Below, in pieces: positions 1 through 8,596 of a stretch of 64,000 nucleotides of DNA (the stretch's first letter is position 1; every line of letters begins with the position of its first letter). The DNA lies in the NCBI GenBank assembly GCA_030158485.1, contig JAOASS010000016.1, positions 267,304 to 331,303 of the forward strand. The letters are read 5' to 3'. Source of the DNA: Pseudobdellovibrionaceae bacterium (GTDB taxonomy: Bacteria > Bdellovibrionota > Bdellovibrionia > Bdellovibrionales > Bdellovibrionaceae). The notes under the pieces were generated by a model. That model worked only from the letters and a program-made list of their open reading frames with translations, did not search any database and was not told where the DNA came from. The translations under genes and the position numbers were made by a program.

Positions 1-576
1 TATTAGATCTGCCCAACGTAAATAAATCATATCTTCGAGTCTTGTGTAGAAACTGTAGTAAATATGACGATCTGTATTCAGTGCGGTAAAGGAACCGATT
101 GCGATATTATCAGGTAATCTGACGCTAATAGTAGATTCACCACCTTGAATTTTTTGGATTTCATTTTTTGGATTAAAAACAGTGAATTCATCTCCATCTT
201 TTGAAATTTTCTTTTTTTTCTCTTTAGTTGGAGTTTCAAAAGATTCTTCCATATAGCGAGGACCACGGTCTCGATTGCGAGTCAGGCCCGATAATCGGGC
301 TTTAGTTTCTTGTAAAACACGTTGTCTCATTTCAGAAGTAAATTGAGCCTCTGCCGGATCTTCGAATTTGAGATTTTCTGGTATTTTAACTTGGCGAACA
401 AAAGGCTTTTCAAAGCGTTCGGTTTCATTCGGTTTTTTTGTATAAATGACTTCTACCGGTCGCTTCAAATCCGTTTTTAGTGAAAAGTCTGGTTTCCATA
501 AAAATAGCGCCAGCAGAAGGGCCGCGTGGAAAGCTAGACTGAGGACCGAAAAAAACGTGAATTTCATCACTTTCAA
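1..576 (-). CDS. TonB-family energy-transducer-like protein, C-terminus cut by window edge
   Basis: An open reading frame enters from the left edge on the minus strand with no stop inside the window, so only the N-terminal ~190 residues are seen. It begins with a short cytoplasmic stretch and one membrane segment (FFSVLSLAFHAALLLALFLW), then a charged, proline-containing periplasmic linker. Near the edge the residues HIYYSFYTRLEDMIYLRW match the start of a TonB C-terminal domain as found in deltaproteobacterial TonB-like proteins. I chose the TTG at 576 because AGGAG (586-590) lies nine bases before it; the ATG at 567 is too far from any SD. Inner-membrane protein reaching across the periplasm is an inference; its partner ExbB/ExbD is not adjacent in the window. 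Confidence 0.72.
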   Translation of the reverse strand, partial: MKVMKFTFFSVLSLAFHAALLLALFLWKPDFSLKTDLKRPVEVIYTKKPNETERFEKPFVRQVKIPENLKFEDPAEAQFTSEMRQRVLQETKARLSGLTRNRDRGPRYMEESFETPTKEKKKKISKDGDEFTVFNPKNEIQKIQGGESTISVRLPDNIAIGSFTALNTDRHIYYSFYTRLEDMIYLRWADLI

Positions 577-680
577 TTTAATCTTCTCCTGGGCTCAAGC
601 AAGTGAATCATATGTTAAGTTGGCTCTCAAGATTTCGAACTTTTCGTCCGATATAACATGAGACACATGGGGAGGGTCTT

Positions 681-1196
681 TTGGGTCAAATTATTGATAT
701 GACAAAGCATCTAAGATCTCGAAATCAGGATGAAAAACCAAAAAAATCGAAACCCGCGAAGATAGTTGATATGACGGAAGCCCGTGAGGCCATTATTAAC
801 AGTGAGCGTCGTGTCGTTAAGCGTACGATTTTAAATGAATTTATTGGAGCTTTTGCCGTGATTCCTGAAAAAGGACTGTTAAAAGTCGCTTTGCACGATA
901 TTTCAGAAAAAGGGGTTTCATTCAATGTTGAAGGCTCTCATTCCTATTTTCGACAAAATCAGGAAATCGCAATGAGACTATATCTAAATCATAAAACATT
1001 TTTTCCATTTGTTGTGATGCTTCGAAATCAAAGATTTATTGTGGACGAAGCTGTGACTCGAGTCGGAACGGACTTCGCTGCAGAATCTGTTAATAGTACG
1101 GCTCTTCATCATTTCGTTAAATTTATTGAAAATGTATCAGCGACTTTAAAAACAGATGCAGGTGACATTCAAGTTTCTCACATTGTAGGCAAGTAA
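681..1196 (+). CDS. PilZ-domain protein, probable c-di-GMP effector
   Basis: The protein (171 aa) has the two parts of a PilZ signature: an arginine cluster RRVVKR at about residues 43-48 and, some 25 residues on, DISEKGVSF, matching the D/NxSxxG motif of c-di-GMP-binding PilZ domains. There is no catalytic or membrane region, so it is likely a cytoplasmic receptor acting on an unknown partner. The start is TTG behind GGGAGGG (670-676); the ATG at 699 is an alternative that would drop six residues. It is divergent from the TonB-like gene on the left. Bdellovibrio-type bacteria carry many PilZ proteins for motility and predation control; which process this one serves cannot be read from sequence. 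Confidence 0.75.
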   Translation: MGQIIDMTKHLRSRNQDEKPKKSKPAKIVDMTEAREAIINSERRVVKRTILNEFIGAFAVIPEKGLLKVALHDISEKGVSFNVEGSHSYFRQNQEIAMRLYLNHKTFFPFVVMLRNQRFIVDEAVTRVGTDFAAESVNSTALHHFVKFIENVSATLKTDAGDIQVSHIVGK

Positions 1197-1326
1197 GTTT
1201 GAAGTGATGCACTTGATTGAGTCTTCTGATTAATCCAAACTTCTCGTAGACTTATGTCGAGCTTTAAGGTGCAATAGTTTTAAGTCTCTTATGATAAGAG
1301 ACTTTGAATTATTCATGGAGGCGGCA

Positions 1327-2667
1327 TTGTCTAAAAATGGAAGTTCCAGTCCAAAGCGAAAAAAAATTGTAGTCGATACGAACGTCATCCTTTTTGATGC
1401 ACTTGCATTACTTAAATTTGGCGATGCTGATATTCATATTCCCATTTCAGTGATTGAAGAAATTGATCGTTTTAAAAGAGATCAAGGCGAAAATGGAAGA
1501 AATGCTCGTCAATTTTCCCGATTTATTGACGTTTTAAGATCAAAAGGTTCTTTGCCTCAAGGGGTGCCTCTTGATAACAGTGAAGCTATCATTTTTGTAA
1601 ATTCTGATTTGATGATGTCTGCGCTTCCCCAAGAACTAGACTTAGCAAAAGCTGATAATAGAATTTTAATGACAGCGATTGGTCTTCAAAAACAATTCCC
1701 AAAATATAAAGTGGAGCTTGTGACGAAAGATATTAATCTTCGTATCAAAGCGGATGTTTATGGAATTCCTGCGCGCGATTATGAGCCTAATAATGCTAAT
1801 GGAAATCAAGAAAGCATGTATGAAGGTTATCAAGAACTGGAACTGACACCTGAACAAATTGATCAATTTTATCGATCTAAAAAACTTGAATACACAACGA
1901 CAAAATTATTGGCAAATCAGTATGTGATTATGAAAGATAAATCAAATCCGAATCATTCCGCTATTGGACGATTCAGTTTTCAAGATCAAGCACTTGTGCC
2001 TTTAAATAGTCCAGATCACAGTATTTGGGGAATTCATGGTCGGAATGTTGAGCAGTCTTTTGCTCTGGATTGTTTATTAAATGATGAAATTTTATTTGTC
2101 TCTCTTGTTGGTAAAGCCGGGACAGGTAAAACGATGTTGGCCATTGCAGCAGGTCTTCATAAGACATTGGAAGAGTCTCGATTCCAAAGACTTCTTGTTT
2201 CAAGACCCATATTTCCGATGGGTCGCGATATTGGTTATTTACCTGGGGATATCGAGCAAAAACTAAATCCTTGGATGCAGCCAATTTTCGATAACGTTGA
2301 ATTTTTAATGGGTGCCGACAAAAAAGCAGCTGGGCGAGCTCAAGAACTCATTAATCAAGGAATGTTAAATATTGAACCTTTAACTTATATCAGAGGTCGA
2401 TCAATTCCTAAGCAGTACTTGATTGTGGATGAAGCTCAAAATTTGACACCGCATGAAATCAAAACAATTGTGACTCGTGCGGGATCTGGCACAAAAGTCG
2501 TTTTGACCGGTGATATTTATCAAATCGACAATCCCTACGTTGACTCAGCAAATTCTGGTTTGACTTATGCGGTTGAAAGATTCAAAGGTCATCCTATCGC
2601 GGCTCACGTCACTTTAACTAAAGGTGAAAGATCAGAGCTCGCAGAGCTTGCTGCTAATATTTTATAA
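1327..2667 (+). CDS. PIN-PhoH fusion ATPase/ribonuclease (PhoH2 type)
   Basis: An N-terminal PIN domain (VVDTNVILFD near residue 17, with further acidic residues such as the D of KADNRIL) is followed by a PhoH-type P-loop ATPase with Walker A GKAGTGKT and Walker B YLIVDEAQN and the superfamily-1 style VVLTGDIYQID. PhoH2 proteins of this layout act as RNA helicase/ribonucleases. Length (446 aa) fits the family. The frame is open back to ATG 1291, but TTG 1327 has GGAGG five bases ahead (1317-1321) and gives the usual short N-terminus before the PIN domain, so I prefer it. It is followed closely by the MaoC gene. The cellular RNA target is unknown. Confidence 0.9.
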   Translation: MSKNGSSSPKRKKIVVDTNVILFDALALLKFGDADIHIPISVIEEIDRFKRDQGENGRNARQFSRFIDVLRSKGSLPQGVPLDNSEAIIFVNSDLMMSALPQELDLAKADNRILMTAIGLQKQFPKYKVELVTKDINLRIKADVYGIPARDYEPNNANGNQESMYEGYQELELTPEQIDQFYRSKKLEYTTTKLLANQYVIMKDKSNPNHSAIGRFSFQDQALVPLNSPDHSIWGIHGRNVEQSFALDCLLNDEILFVSLVGKAGTGKTMLAIAAGLHKTLEESRFQRLLVSRPIFPMGRDIGYLPGDIEQKLNPWMQPIFDNVEFLMGADKKAAGRAQELINQGMLNIEPLTYIRGRSIPKQYLIVDEAQNLTPHEIKTIVTRAGSGTKVVLTGDIYQIDNPYVDSANSGLTYAVERFKGHPIAAHVTLTKGERSELAELAANIL

Positions 2668-2687
2668 ACGTAACTAAAGGTTAAACG

Positions 2688-3113
2688 ATGGACACTGATA
2701 GAGGATTTATGTCTGAAGCACAAACGGTCGGGTATTCTAAAACATACGAAGTCACTGTAACTCGCGAAATGGTTATGAAATTTGCGGAAGTGACAGGTGA
2801 CTTCAATCCGATCCACGTTGACGAAGAATATGCTAAGAACACAAAATTTGGTCGTTGTATAGCCCACGGTATTTTAATCGCGGGCTTTTTTTCTAGGGCC
2901 CTAGTTGATACGTGGGGAACTGGTATTTACTTAGGGCAAGATATGAAATTTACAAATCCTGTTTTTATCGGCGACACAATCTTGATCACTGTCACTTTAA
3001 CGGGAATGCGTACTGATAAAAAGATTAGTACTGTTGAAACAATCGCAAAAAGAAAATCAAATAATGATCTTTGTGTAAAAGGTCAGGCTATGATCATGAT
3101 GAGCCCTGAATAA
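2688..3113 (+). CDS. MaoC-like (R)-specific enoyl-CoA hydratase
   Basis: This 141-residue protein is a single hotdog-fold MaoC dehydratase. The hydratase-2 motif is clear: GDFNPIHVDEEYA followed by F and then AHG, giving the catalytic Asp and His that hydrate trans-2-enoyl-CoA. Length and composition match PhaJ-like proteins, which link beta-oxidation intermediates to polymer or lipid synthesis; the actual substrate is not evident. ATG 2688 has AAAGG about seven bases upstream; ATG 2709, behind AGAGGA, is an alternative that removes seven residues. It follows the PhoH gene by 20 bases and converges with the methyltransferase gene four bases away. Confidence 0.85.
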   Translation: MDTDRGFMSEAQTVGYSKTYEVTVTREMVMKFAEVTGDFNPIHVDEEYAKNTKFGRCIAHGILIAGFFSRALVDTWGTGIYLGQDMKFTNPVFIGDTILITVTLTGMRTDKKISTVETIAKRKSNNDLCVKGQAMIMMSPE

Positions 3114-3117
3114 TTTT

Positions 3118-3924
3118 TTACAAAGCAACTGCGCGAGCTTGAATCCAAGAGTAAAAAATAACGGCATCTGGATCAGTTTTGAGCTTTTGTAATTCGTCTT
3201 TCATGCCATTCACAATTTTTTCGTCAACTCTTCCTGTTTTAATCAGGTCAGGTGCTCCGCTCAGCATAAGGTTACACCAGTAGTCGATAAAAGCGGCTCT
3301 TCGTTTGGGAGTGCGATTGTCATATTGGTGAGTCAGGACTTGAGTCGTTATATTTTGAAATCCTGCTTTCATTAGATAATTAGCGAGCTTACCGCCGACA
3401 AAAGGGTCACCTTTGATGCTCCATTGGTAGTCATTGAATTCAAACCAGTATTTCAGCATAGCTGGTGAATAAGGGTGTAAGTAGAAAGTTGAATTAAATA
3501 CTTCGTTGCAATAAATGACGCCTCCAGATTTTAAGACTCTTCGAATTTCTTGAAGAATAGCAATAGGATCTTGAACATGTTCAAGTAACCAACAGATAAA
3601 AGCACCATCCATCGAGTCCTCAGAGAATGGAAGTTGGCTTGCGTCCGATTGGTAGATTTTAACTTTCCCTGATTTAATAGAATCTTTTAAAGTCTCAGAA
3701 GCGCGTTTTATTTGCTCACTCGATGCATCGACGCAATCGATTTGTAACTGAGGAAATCGTTCTAATAAAATTTGTGTTTGGGCGCCGACTCCGCTGCCAA
3801 CTTCTAAAATTCGTTGTTGGTTTGAAAAATCAATTTTTTCGAAAATGATGTTTTCGTGTATTCGAGCTTGTTTATAAAGTCGATCTTGTTCAGCTTTTGA
3901 AAAGCCGTGGATATAGTCAGTCAT
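3118..3924 (-). CDS. class I SAM-dependent methyltransferase
   Basis: The 268-residue protein carries the Rossmann-fold methyltransferase motif I ILEVGSGVGAQTQIL (about residues 39-53), the acidic residue ending strand 2 in QIDCVDAS, and the later motif GAFICWLLEHVQDP followed by LKSGGVIYCNE. This is the UbiE/Methyltransf_11 pattern. The substrate cannot be inferred: nothing near it suggests quinone or lipid methylation. It is transcribed leftwards, converging with the MaoC gene, and is separated from the upstream DsbA-like gene by a terminator hairpin. No SD precedes the ATG; a TAAACT box ends six bases before it, so a leaderless message is possible. Confidence 0.85.
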   Translation of the reverse strand: MTDYIHGFSKAEQDRLYKQARIHENIIFEKIDFSNQQRILEVGSGVGAQTQILLERFPQLQIDCVDASSEQIKRASETLKDSIKSGKVKIYQSDASQLPFSEDSMDGAFICWLLEHVQDPIAILQEIRRVLKSGGVIYCNEVFNSTFYLHPYSPAMLKYWFEFNDYQWSIKGDPFVGGKLANYLMKAGFQNITTQVLTHQYDNRTPKRRAAFIDYWCNLMLSGAPDLIKTGRVDEKIVNGMKDELQKLKTDPDAVIFYSWIQARAVAL

Positions 3925-3999
3925 TTGGGGAGTTTAAGTTTAAAATCGAGTAGAAACATTATCAGTTACGCCGCGTCATCAATGTTTTCTATCAGCACA

Positions 4000-4043
4000 A
4001 AAATAAAAAACCCCCAGTTTTTAATTTGGAGGTTTTTTATTTT
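4000..4043 (-). terminator. rho-independent terminator of the DsbA-like gene
   Basis: An inverted repeat of 17-base arms (4000-4016 and 4027-4043) with one mismatch and a 10-base loop has a GC core of CCTCCA/TGGGGG and flanking A/T runs, so the minus-strand transcript ends in a U-rich tract. It lies 16 bases after the stop of the leftward DsbA-like gene. Confidence 0.85.
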
Positions 4044-4058
4044 GATAATTGAAAAAAA

Positions 4059-4835
4059 TTACTTCTTCAAATGACGATCAATAATTGATTTAAATTCTTC
4101 GAATGGATAAGCCCCGCGAAGCGAAACGCCGTTGATGATAAACCCAGGAGTTCCTGTGATATTATATTTTTTAGCTTCTTCAATATCTTTTGCAATAATC
4201 TCAGCAAGCTTGGGATCATCTAAATCTTTTTGAAGTTTAGCCATGTCTGCTCCTGCTTTTTTAGCAGCTTCTTTTAAGAAACCTTCTTTTTTTGCATTCA
4301 ATTCAGCTTGATTCTGAAAAATGGCATCGTGAAATTTTTCTGCTTTGTCGGCACCTTGTCTAGCAAGAGCTTCAAAATATTTTGCTGCTGGCATAGCAAG
4401 AGGGTGGAAGTCTAACGGCAAATGTTTAAACACAATTCTGACTTGATCTTTGTATTCTGATTGAACTTGCTTAATCGTATTATAACCTTTTGAGCAGAAT
4501 GGGCATTGAAAGTCAGAATATTCTACGATGGTAATCGGAGCGTCAGCTTTCCCAAAAATCACACGGCCTTCCGTAACTTCTGGCTTTAAAGGATTAGCGA
4601 ATTCAGTATCACGAGACTTTGTTTCGTCTTCTTGAGCTTTTTGTTGAGCTTTCTTTTGAGCATTTTGAGCTGCTGCATTTACGACTTCGATAAATTTTTC
4701 AGGATCTTTTTCAATTGCGACAAAAACAATTGAAGGATCATTTTCAATCGCCTTTTTCAATTGGCTCGCAGAAGGCGCGCAGGCCGAAATTGCGAGAGCT
4801 AAGAACGAGGGTAATATCCATTTAGTTTGATTCAA
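4059..4835 (-). CDS. DsbA-like thioredoxin-fold lipoprotein
   Basis: The N-terminus is a lipoprotein signal (hydrophobic run then lipobox AISAC, Cys19) followed by Ala, which favours outer-membrane sorting. An alanine/lysine-rich helical region leads to a thioredoxin fold of the DsbA/DsbG (Thioredoxin_4) kind with the redox motif CPFC at about residues 111-114 and the cis-proline stretch GTPGFIING near the end. It should form, isomerise or reduce disulfides of periplasmic proteins. The TTG start at 4835 is supported by GGAGG five bases upstream. No DsbB-like partner lies nearby. A promoter candidate and a terminator bracket it as a single-gene unit. Confidence 0.88.
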   Translation of the reverse strand: MNQTKWILPSFLALAISACAPSASQLKKAIENDPSIVFVAIEKDPEKFIEVVNAAAQNAQKKAQQKAQEDETKSRDTEFANPLKPEVTEGRVIFGKADAPITIVEYSDFQCPFCSKGYNTIKQVQSEYKDQVRIVFKHLPLDFHPLAMPAAKYFEALARQGADKAEKFHDAIFQNQAELNAKKEGFLKEAAKKAGADMAKLQKDLDDPKLAEIIAKDIEEAKKYNITGTPGFIINGVSLRGAYPFEEFKSIIDRHLKK

Positions 4836-4862
4836 AGAAGCCTCCTTAAAAATGCTTACTTA

Positions 4863-4890
4863 ATTTTATGAATGAGTGAAACACCACCAA
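4863..4890 (-). promoter_or_regulatory. candidate promoter of the DsbA-like gene
   Basis: On the minus strand TTGGTG (4885-4890), a 16-base spacer and TAAAAT (4863-4868) resemble a sigma-70 promoter. The -10 box matches 5 of 6 bases, the -35 box is weak. It lies about 28 bases upstream of the start codon. Confidence 0.35.
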
Positions 4891-4998
4891 TCTTACACAA
4901 GCCAATATACAATGCGAAGGAAAAATGTACTGCGACGTAAGTCGAGCTCTCAACTATCCTGACTTGGTCAAGAAGCCGACTGGGATTAATCTATTGAA

Positions 4999-5586
4999 AT
5001 GAAAATATTCAAGACGACTCTTCTGACTTTAAGCTTTGCAACGTTGTGCCATGCGGGGCTTCTTTTTCAATACCATGAACTGACTTTAATGGATCTCGAC
5101 CAAATGAACAAATTGGTACAAGACAAAATCAAAGAGTCCAAAAAAGCCGATGCGAAAACAGTTCCACTTAAAGAAGGATTACAGGCCGTCTACTCAAGGC
5201 CGGATGTCGACAGAATGATTGATAAAGTTGTTTCGCCATTAAGAGCCGAGTTGCAAGACCTTGAGCAGTACGATCGGATCCTGATGGATCTAACGGACGA
5301 GGCCCTTAATGCACTCAAACATACTCGAAACTTTAAGCCTGCAGTCCAAGTGACGTATGCAATTTTTCTTGAAAATTTAATGGCAGATGCCAGACGTTTA
5401 GCTGAAACAGAAAATAGTTTAGAAAGAAAAATTCTAAAAAAAATTGAAAAAGCCCAAATTAAGGTCACAAAAGCAGCTGAAAACGAGAGACGCGTTCGGA
5501 GTTTATCGGAAGCGCGGTCACCATCTGATATCGCCTCAGATATTTTAGAGTCCCTTCAGAAGCTTGAAAAAGCAAAAGCAGACTAA
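4999..5586 (+). CDS. exported helical protein of unknown function
   Basis: I do not recognise this 195-residue protein. It has a signal peptide (KTTLLTLSFATLCHAG, likely cleavage near residue 19), and the rest is highly charged, Lys/Glu/Leu-rich and predicted helical, with coiled-coil-like stretches at about 120-195. No cysteine pair, metal site or enzyme motif is visible in the mature part. It is probably periplasmic. It is divergent from the DsbA-like gene. There is no SD; TTGGTC (4964-4969), 17 bases and TAATCT (4987-4992) end six bases before the ATG, so it may be read from a leaderless message, though both boxes are weak. Confidence 0.65.
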   Translation: MKIFKTTLLTLSFATLCHAGLLFQYHELTLMDLDQMNKLVQDKIKESKKADAKTVPLKEGLQAVYSRPDVDRMIDKVVSPLRAELQDLEQYDRILMDLTDEALNALKHTRNFKPAVQVTYAIFLENLMADARRLAETENSLERKILKKIEKAQIKVTKAAENERRVRSLSEARSPSDIASDILESLQKLEKAKAD

Positions 5587-5674
5587 AGACCTTTTTGTCT
5601 CATTTCGACTCAAGAATTTTCTAACATAACCGATAAGTAAATCAAATCACTGAAAAGGAATTTCGGAGGATATG

Positions 5675-5953
5675 ATGTACTTAAATGGAAATTTGCAGCT
5701 TGTATTTGATGCTTTGTTTACGATCGGTGCGATTGATCCTATTTTAAAAATGGATTGGCAGCAAGTAACTGTAGAAATCGAAAACGAACCCCAAAGATTA
5801 CATTCAGTATGTGAAAGAATAAATGCTTGCGGAAGCAATCTTTCCCACATGGTTGAAATATTAAAAATGACGGATTCTAAATCAATTAACTTTTTAGCTC
5901 TCGAGGTTGCACGTGAATTCTGTGAATTCCAAGACCGTGAAACTCTTCATTAA
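5675..5953 (+). CDS. small conserved-looking protein of unknown function
   Basis: A 92-residue soluble protein with no signal peptide or known motif. Two ATGs stand side by side; 5675 is preferred because GGAGG (5665-5669) is five bases before it. It contains two cysteines in VCERINACGSNLSHM and a C-terminal acidic helix. The stop overlaps the start of the next gene by about 40 bases, which argues for translational coupling with the cupredoxin-like and CpaF genes. It could be a small adaptor for that cluster, but this is guesswork. Confidence 0.6.
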   Translation: MYLNGNLQLVFDALFTIGAIDPILKMDWQQVTVEIENEPQRLHSVCERINACGSNLSHMVEILKMTDSKSINFLALEVAREFCEFQDRETLH

Positions 5954-6413
5954 AATTTTTCTTTTGATACTAGTCGCAACTCAAGCTTGGTCTTGGGATG
6001 TTGACCTATCAAGAAGAAAATTAGATTTTGATCGCGTTTCTGATCAGAATCGCTTGCCCGCAAGTCAAACTTCAGTCAATCCAGGTTTTAATCTGGAAGA
6101 TTTAATACCGTCACATGCACCGATTCAAGATATTGTTATTTTGAATACAGAAAAAGGATTCGTACCGGAAAAAGTGGTGGTTCGTAAAGGCGAAGTTTAT
6201 AAAATTCATCTTGTGAATGTTCATTCTGAAAAAAAGAATATCAGTTTTATTTTAGATGATTTTGCGGAAAGCCATAATACTCCGTTTGCAATAGAAAAAC
6301 AGTTTGAATTAAAGCCCAAAAAGTCAGGCGAGTACGGATTTCATTGCCCAGAAACTTCGTTCCAAGGTCGTTTGATTGTAATCGACTCTGAACGAAAGCC
6401 TGCTTCGAAATAA
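5913..6413 (+). CDS. exported cupredoxin-fold protein
   Basis: The protein has a signal peptide (KLFIKIFLLILVATQAWSW) and a C-terminal beta-rich domain of roughly 90 residues that reads like a cupredoxin: GFVPEKVVVRKGEVYKI, then LVNVHSEKKNISF, and a final GEYGFHCPE with Cys and His. In type-1 copper proteins a C-terminal Cys-His set plus an upstream His binds copper; here His (VNVHS) and HCPE are present, so copper binding is possible but not certain. I chose GTG 5913, which has GAGG six bases before it; TTG 5907 and GTG 5937 are in-frame alternatives. It precedes the CpaF-type ATPase by 11 bases. Confidence 0.65.
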   Translation: MNSVNSKTVKLFIKIFLLILVATQAWSWDVDLSRRKLDFDRVSDQNRLPASQTSVNPGFNLEDLIPSHAPIQDIVILNTEKGFVPEKVVVRKGEVYKIHLVNVHSEKKNISFILDDFAESHNTPFAIEKQFELKPKKSGEYGFHCPETSFQGRLIVIDSERKPASK

Positions 6414-6424
6414 CGGAGTCAAGT

Positions 6425-7534
6425 TTGGATCAAGGACAAGTTTTCAAGGATACAATAAAGCAGAGTTTAGCGCCTGTTTTAATTTTATTGGATGATCCTA
6501 CAGTTTCAGAAATTTTGATCAACGGACCTCATGACATTTTTGTAGAGCGAAAAGGCAAGATGGAAAAAACAACTTGTCAATTTCCTGATGAAGATTCGTT
6601 AAGAGCCGCAATTACTTCGATTGCGCAAAGTGTGGGTCGTCGAATTCATGCCGATGAGCCAAGGCTTGATGCACGTTTACCAGATGGTTCACGTATCGCG
6701 GTTGTGATTCCTCCTTGTGCCAGAAATGGAACGACTGTCTCGATACGAAAATTTACAAAAAGTAAAATCACTCTAGCTGAATACATTAAAACGGGTGCGA
6801 TTAATGAGGATGGGGCTCGGTTTTTAGATATTTGTATGTTTTTGGGAAAAAACATCATTGTCTCTGGCGGAACGGGCTCAGGCAAGACAACTCTGCTCAG
6901 TCTTTTGTCTTCACGTATACCCAAAGGCCAACGTTTAATCGTGATTGAAGATTCAAGCGAACTTCAAGTTGAATATGAACATGTTGTTTTTTTTGAAACG
7001 CAAATGGCAAATGAAAATGGAAAAGGTGAAGTTTCAATTCGTGATCTCGTCAAGTCGTCATTACGTTTGCGACCCGATCGAATTATTGTTGGCGAAGTCA
7101 GATCAAGTGAAGCTTTAGAATTAATCAATGCAATGAATACGGGACATAAAGGCTGTTTAGGAACTGTTCATGCTAATTCGCCAGAAGATGCAATCGTGCG
7201 TCTTGAGGCATTGGCTCAAGGCGGAGACGCTAAAATCAGTGAAAAGGCATTGGTATCGCAAGTTCAGTCGGCTATTGACCTGATTGTGCAGATTTCGCGG
7301 TATTCTGATGGCTCTAGACGCGTTGCTGCAATAAGTGAAGTTTCGGGATTTAATGAGGACGGATCTTACAATGTTGTACCGATTTTTCAGCTGGGTCGAT
7401 TAGTCAGAAAAGCAGATGGAAGCTTGCAGGGGCAATTGGAGCCTTCTGGGCAACTTCCGTCATTTATGCAAGAGATTGAAGATAATAATCTTCCTTTCTC
7501 GCGCACAAAATTTCAGCAGGTTGCTGAGCGTTAG
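6425..7534 (+). CDS. CpaF/TadA-family secretion ATPase
   Basis: A 369-residue hexameric secretion ATPase of the CpaF (Flp/Tad pilus, VirB11-like) branch. The N-terminal domain shows ILLDDPTVSEILINGPHDIF, typical of CpaF. Walker A is GGTGSGKTT, the Asp box is RLIVIEDSSEL, Walker B lies in RPDRIIVGEVR, and the His box is GHKGCLGTVHANS. Such enzymes power pilus assembly or type II-like secretion at the inner membrane. No pilin, TadB/TadC or CpaB gene is next to it, so it is an orphan here or serves a pilus encoded elsewhere. TTG start with CGGAG seven bases before it. Confidence 0.88.
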   Translation: MDQGQVFKDTIKQSLAPVLILLDDPTVSEILINGPHDIFVERKGKMEKTTCQFPDEDSLRAAITSIAQSVGRRIHADEPRLDARLPDGSRIAVVIPPCARNGTTVSIRKFTKSKITLAEYIKTGAINEDGARFLDICMFLGKNIIVSGGTGSGKTTLLSLLSSRIPKGQRLIVIEDSSELQVEYEHVVFFETQMANENGKGEVSIRDLVKSSLRLRPDRIIVGEVRSSEALELINAMNTGHKGCLGTVHANSPEDAIVRLEALAQGGDAKISEKALVSQVQSAIDLIVQISRYSDGSRRVAAISEVSGFNEDGSYNVVPIFQLGRLVRKADGSLQGQLEPSGQLPSFMQEIEDNNLPFSRTKFQQVAER

Positions 7535-7567
7535 TCGACGGGTTTTCCAAGGAGAGATCTTGATTCA

Positions 7568-8596
7568 TTGTCTCTTTTGGTTCACAAAGTTTATGAAGTG
7601 TATTTTAGCTCTAAAATTTCTCATTCTGTCCTAACTCACCTTGAAGATCAAGGCGAGGATTTAACTGTTCTGATGAACATTTTAGGTTCTCATTTTGAAA
7701 TTTTGCGTGACCCATCAACTTGGATTTCAGCTCCTGAAATGGAATTTTTTTTAGAAAAAATTGAACAAACTTATAAAAACCAGGACGCTGATTTATTAAC
7801 TCGAGTTGGACATAAGCAACCCTTCCTTCATGCTTGGGGAGTACTTGACAGTGTTTTGAAAATGATGACAAAACCGCAAGAAATTTTTGTACAACCTCAG
7901 CGTTTCATGAGCTATTTTGTTTCCCCGGAACCTCCTTTAGAAAAAGTGAATCGTACAGAAGAAGGAATTTCATTTGATTGGCCCCTTCCAAGTGATCAAT
8001 ATCCGCATGTTGCAGCTTATTTAAAAGCAGCGCTTGAATCCTTGCCGACTTATATGGGACAGGGGTTAGGTCAGTGCAGTTGGGATAATATTCATGTTAA
8101 ACTTCGTTGGCCAACAACTTCGAATTTACTTTCCAAGGAAGATCTAGGCCATCAAATTTCGCCACAGCTACTACAAAAAGTTGTTGAAGAGCTTCAGAAA
8201 AATCAACGTGATTTAGAAGAAAAAAATCGAGAACTTCAAAGAAAAAATGAAGAGCTCTTGCAGTACTCTCAAAATTTGCAGGGAAGTCCTGTCAAAGTGG
8301 AGTCACACCCTCGGTTCGAAGAATTATCTTTGGATCCCATGATGCCAGGACATAAAATCGGGCAGAATGTGGCCAGACTTCATGATTACTTGGTTCGGGC
8401 TCAGCAGCTTGTGACAATGATACTCGCCGACAATAAAACAAATCCGGCAGTGAAAGAAGCGATGCGCAGAATGGATTGGGACTACGTGAAAGCTTCTTAT
8501 CCAAGAACTATCGCTGAAACAGTAGAAGCTTTAAGGCAAATTCAATCTCGTTATAAATTTAAACCACCTCTAAGTGAAAGAGAACCTCATGTCTGA
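7568..8596 (+). CDS. protein of unknown function with central coiled coil
   Basis: I do not recognise this 342-residue protein. The first ~200 residues look like a folded globular domain rich in aromatic residues; residues ~200-240 form a strong coiled coil ([20 protein letters not shown]); the last ~80 residues are helical and basic. No signal peptide or membrane segment is visible, so it is probably cytoplasmic. A sensory or regulatory module is one possibility given the domain-coiled coil-helix layout, but no kinase or DNA-binding motif is present. The TTG start is 13 bases from GGAG, a weak choice. Its stop overlaps the start of eno by eight bases, suggesting coupling. Confidence 0.6.
   Translation: MSLLVHKVYEVYFSSKISHSVLTHLEDQGEDLTVLMNILGSHFEILRDPSTWISAPEMEFFLEKIEQTYKNQDADLLTRVGHKQPFLHAWGVLDSVLKMMTKPQEIFVQPQRFMSYFVSPEPPLEKVNRTEEGISFDWPLPSDQYPHVAAYLKAALESLPTYMGQGLGQCSWDNIHVKLRWPTTSNLLSKEDLGHQISPQLLQKVVEELQKNQRDLEEKNRELQRKNEELLQYSQNLQGSPVKVESHPRFEELSLDPMMPGHKIGQNVARLHDYLVRAQQLVTMILADNKTNPAVKEAMRRMDWDYVKASYPRTIAETVEALRQIQSRYKFKPPLSEREPHV

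Noticed and set aside
8574..8588. GTG at 8574 as the enolase start
   Set aside because: ATG 8589 gives the standard enolase N-terminus; the extra five residues are not found in the family.
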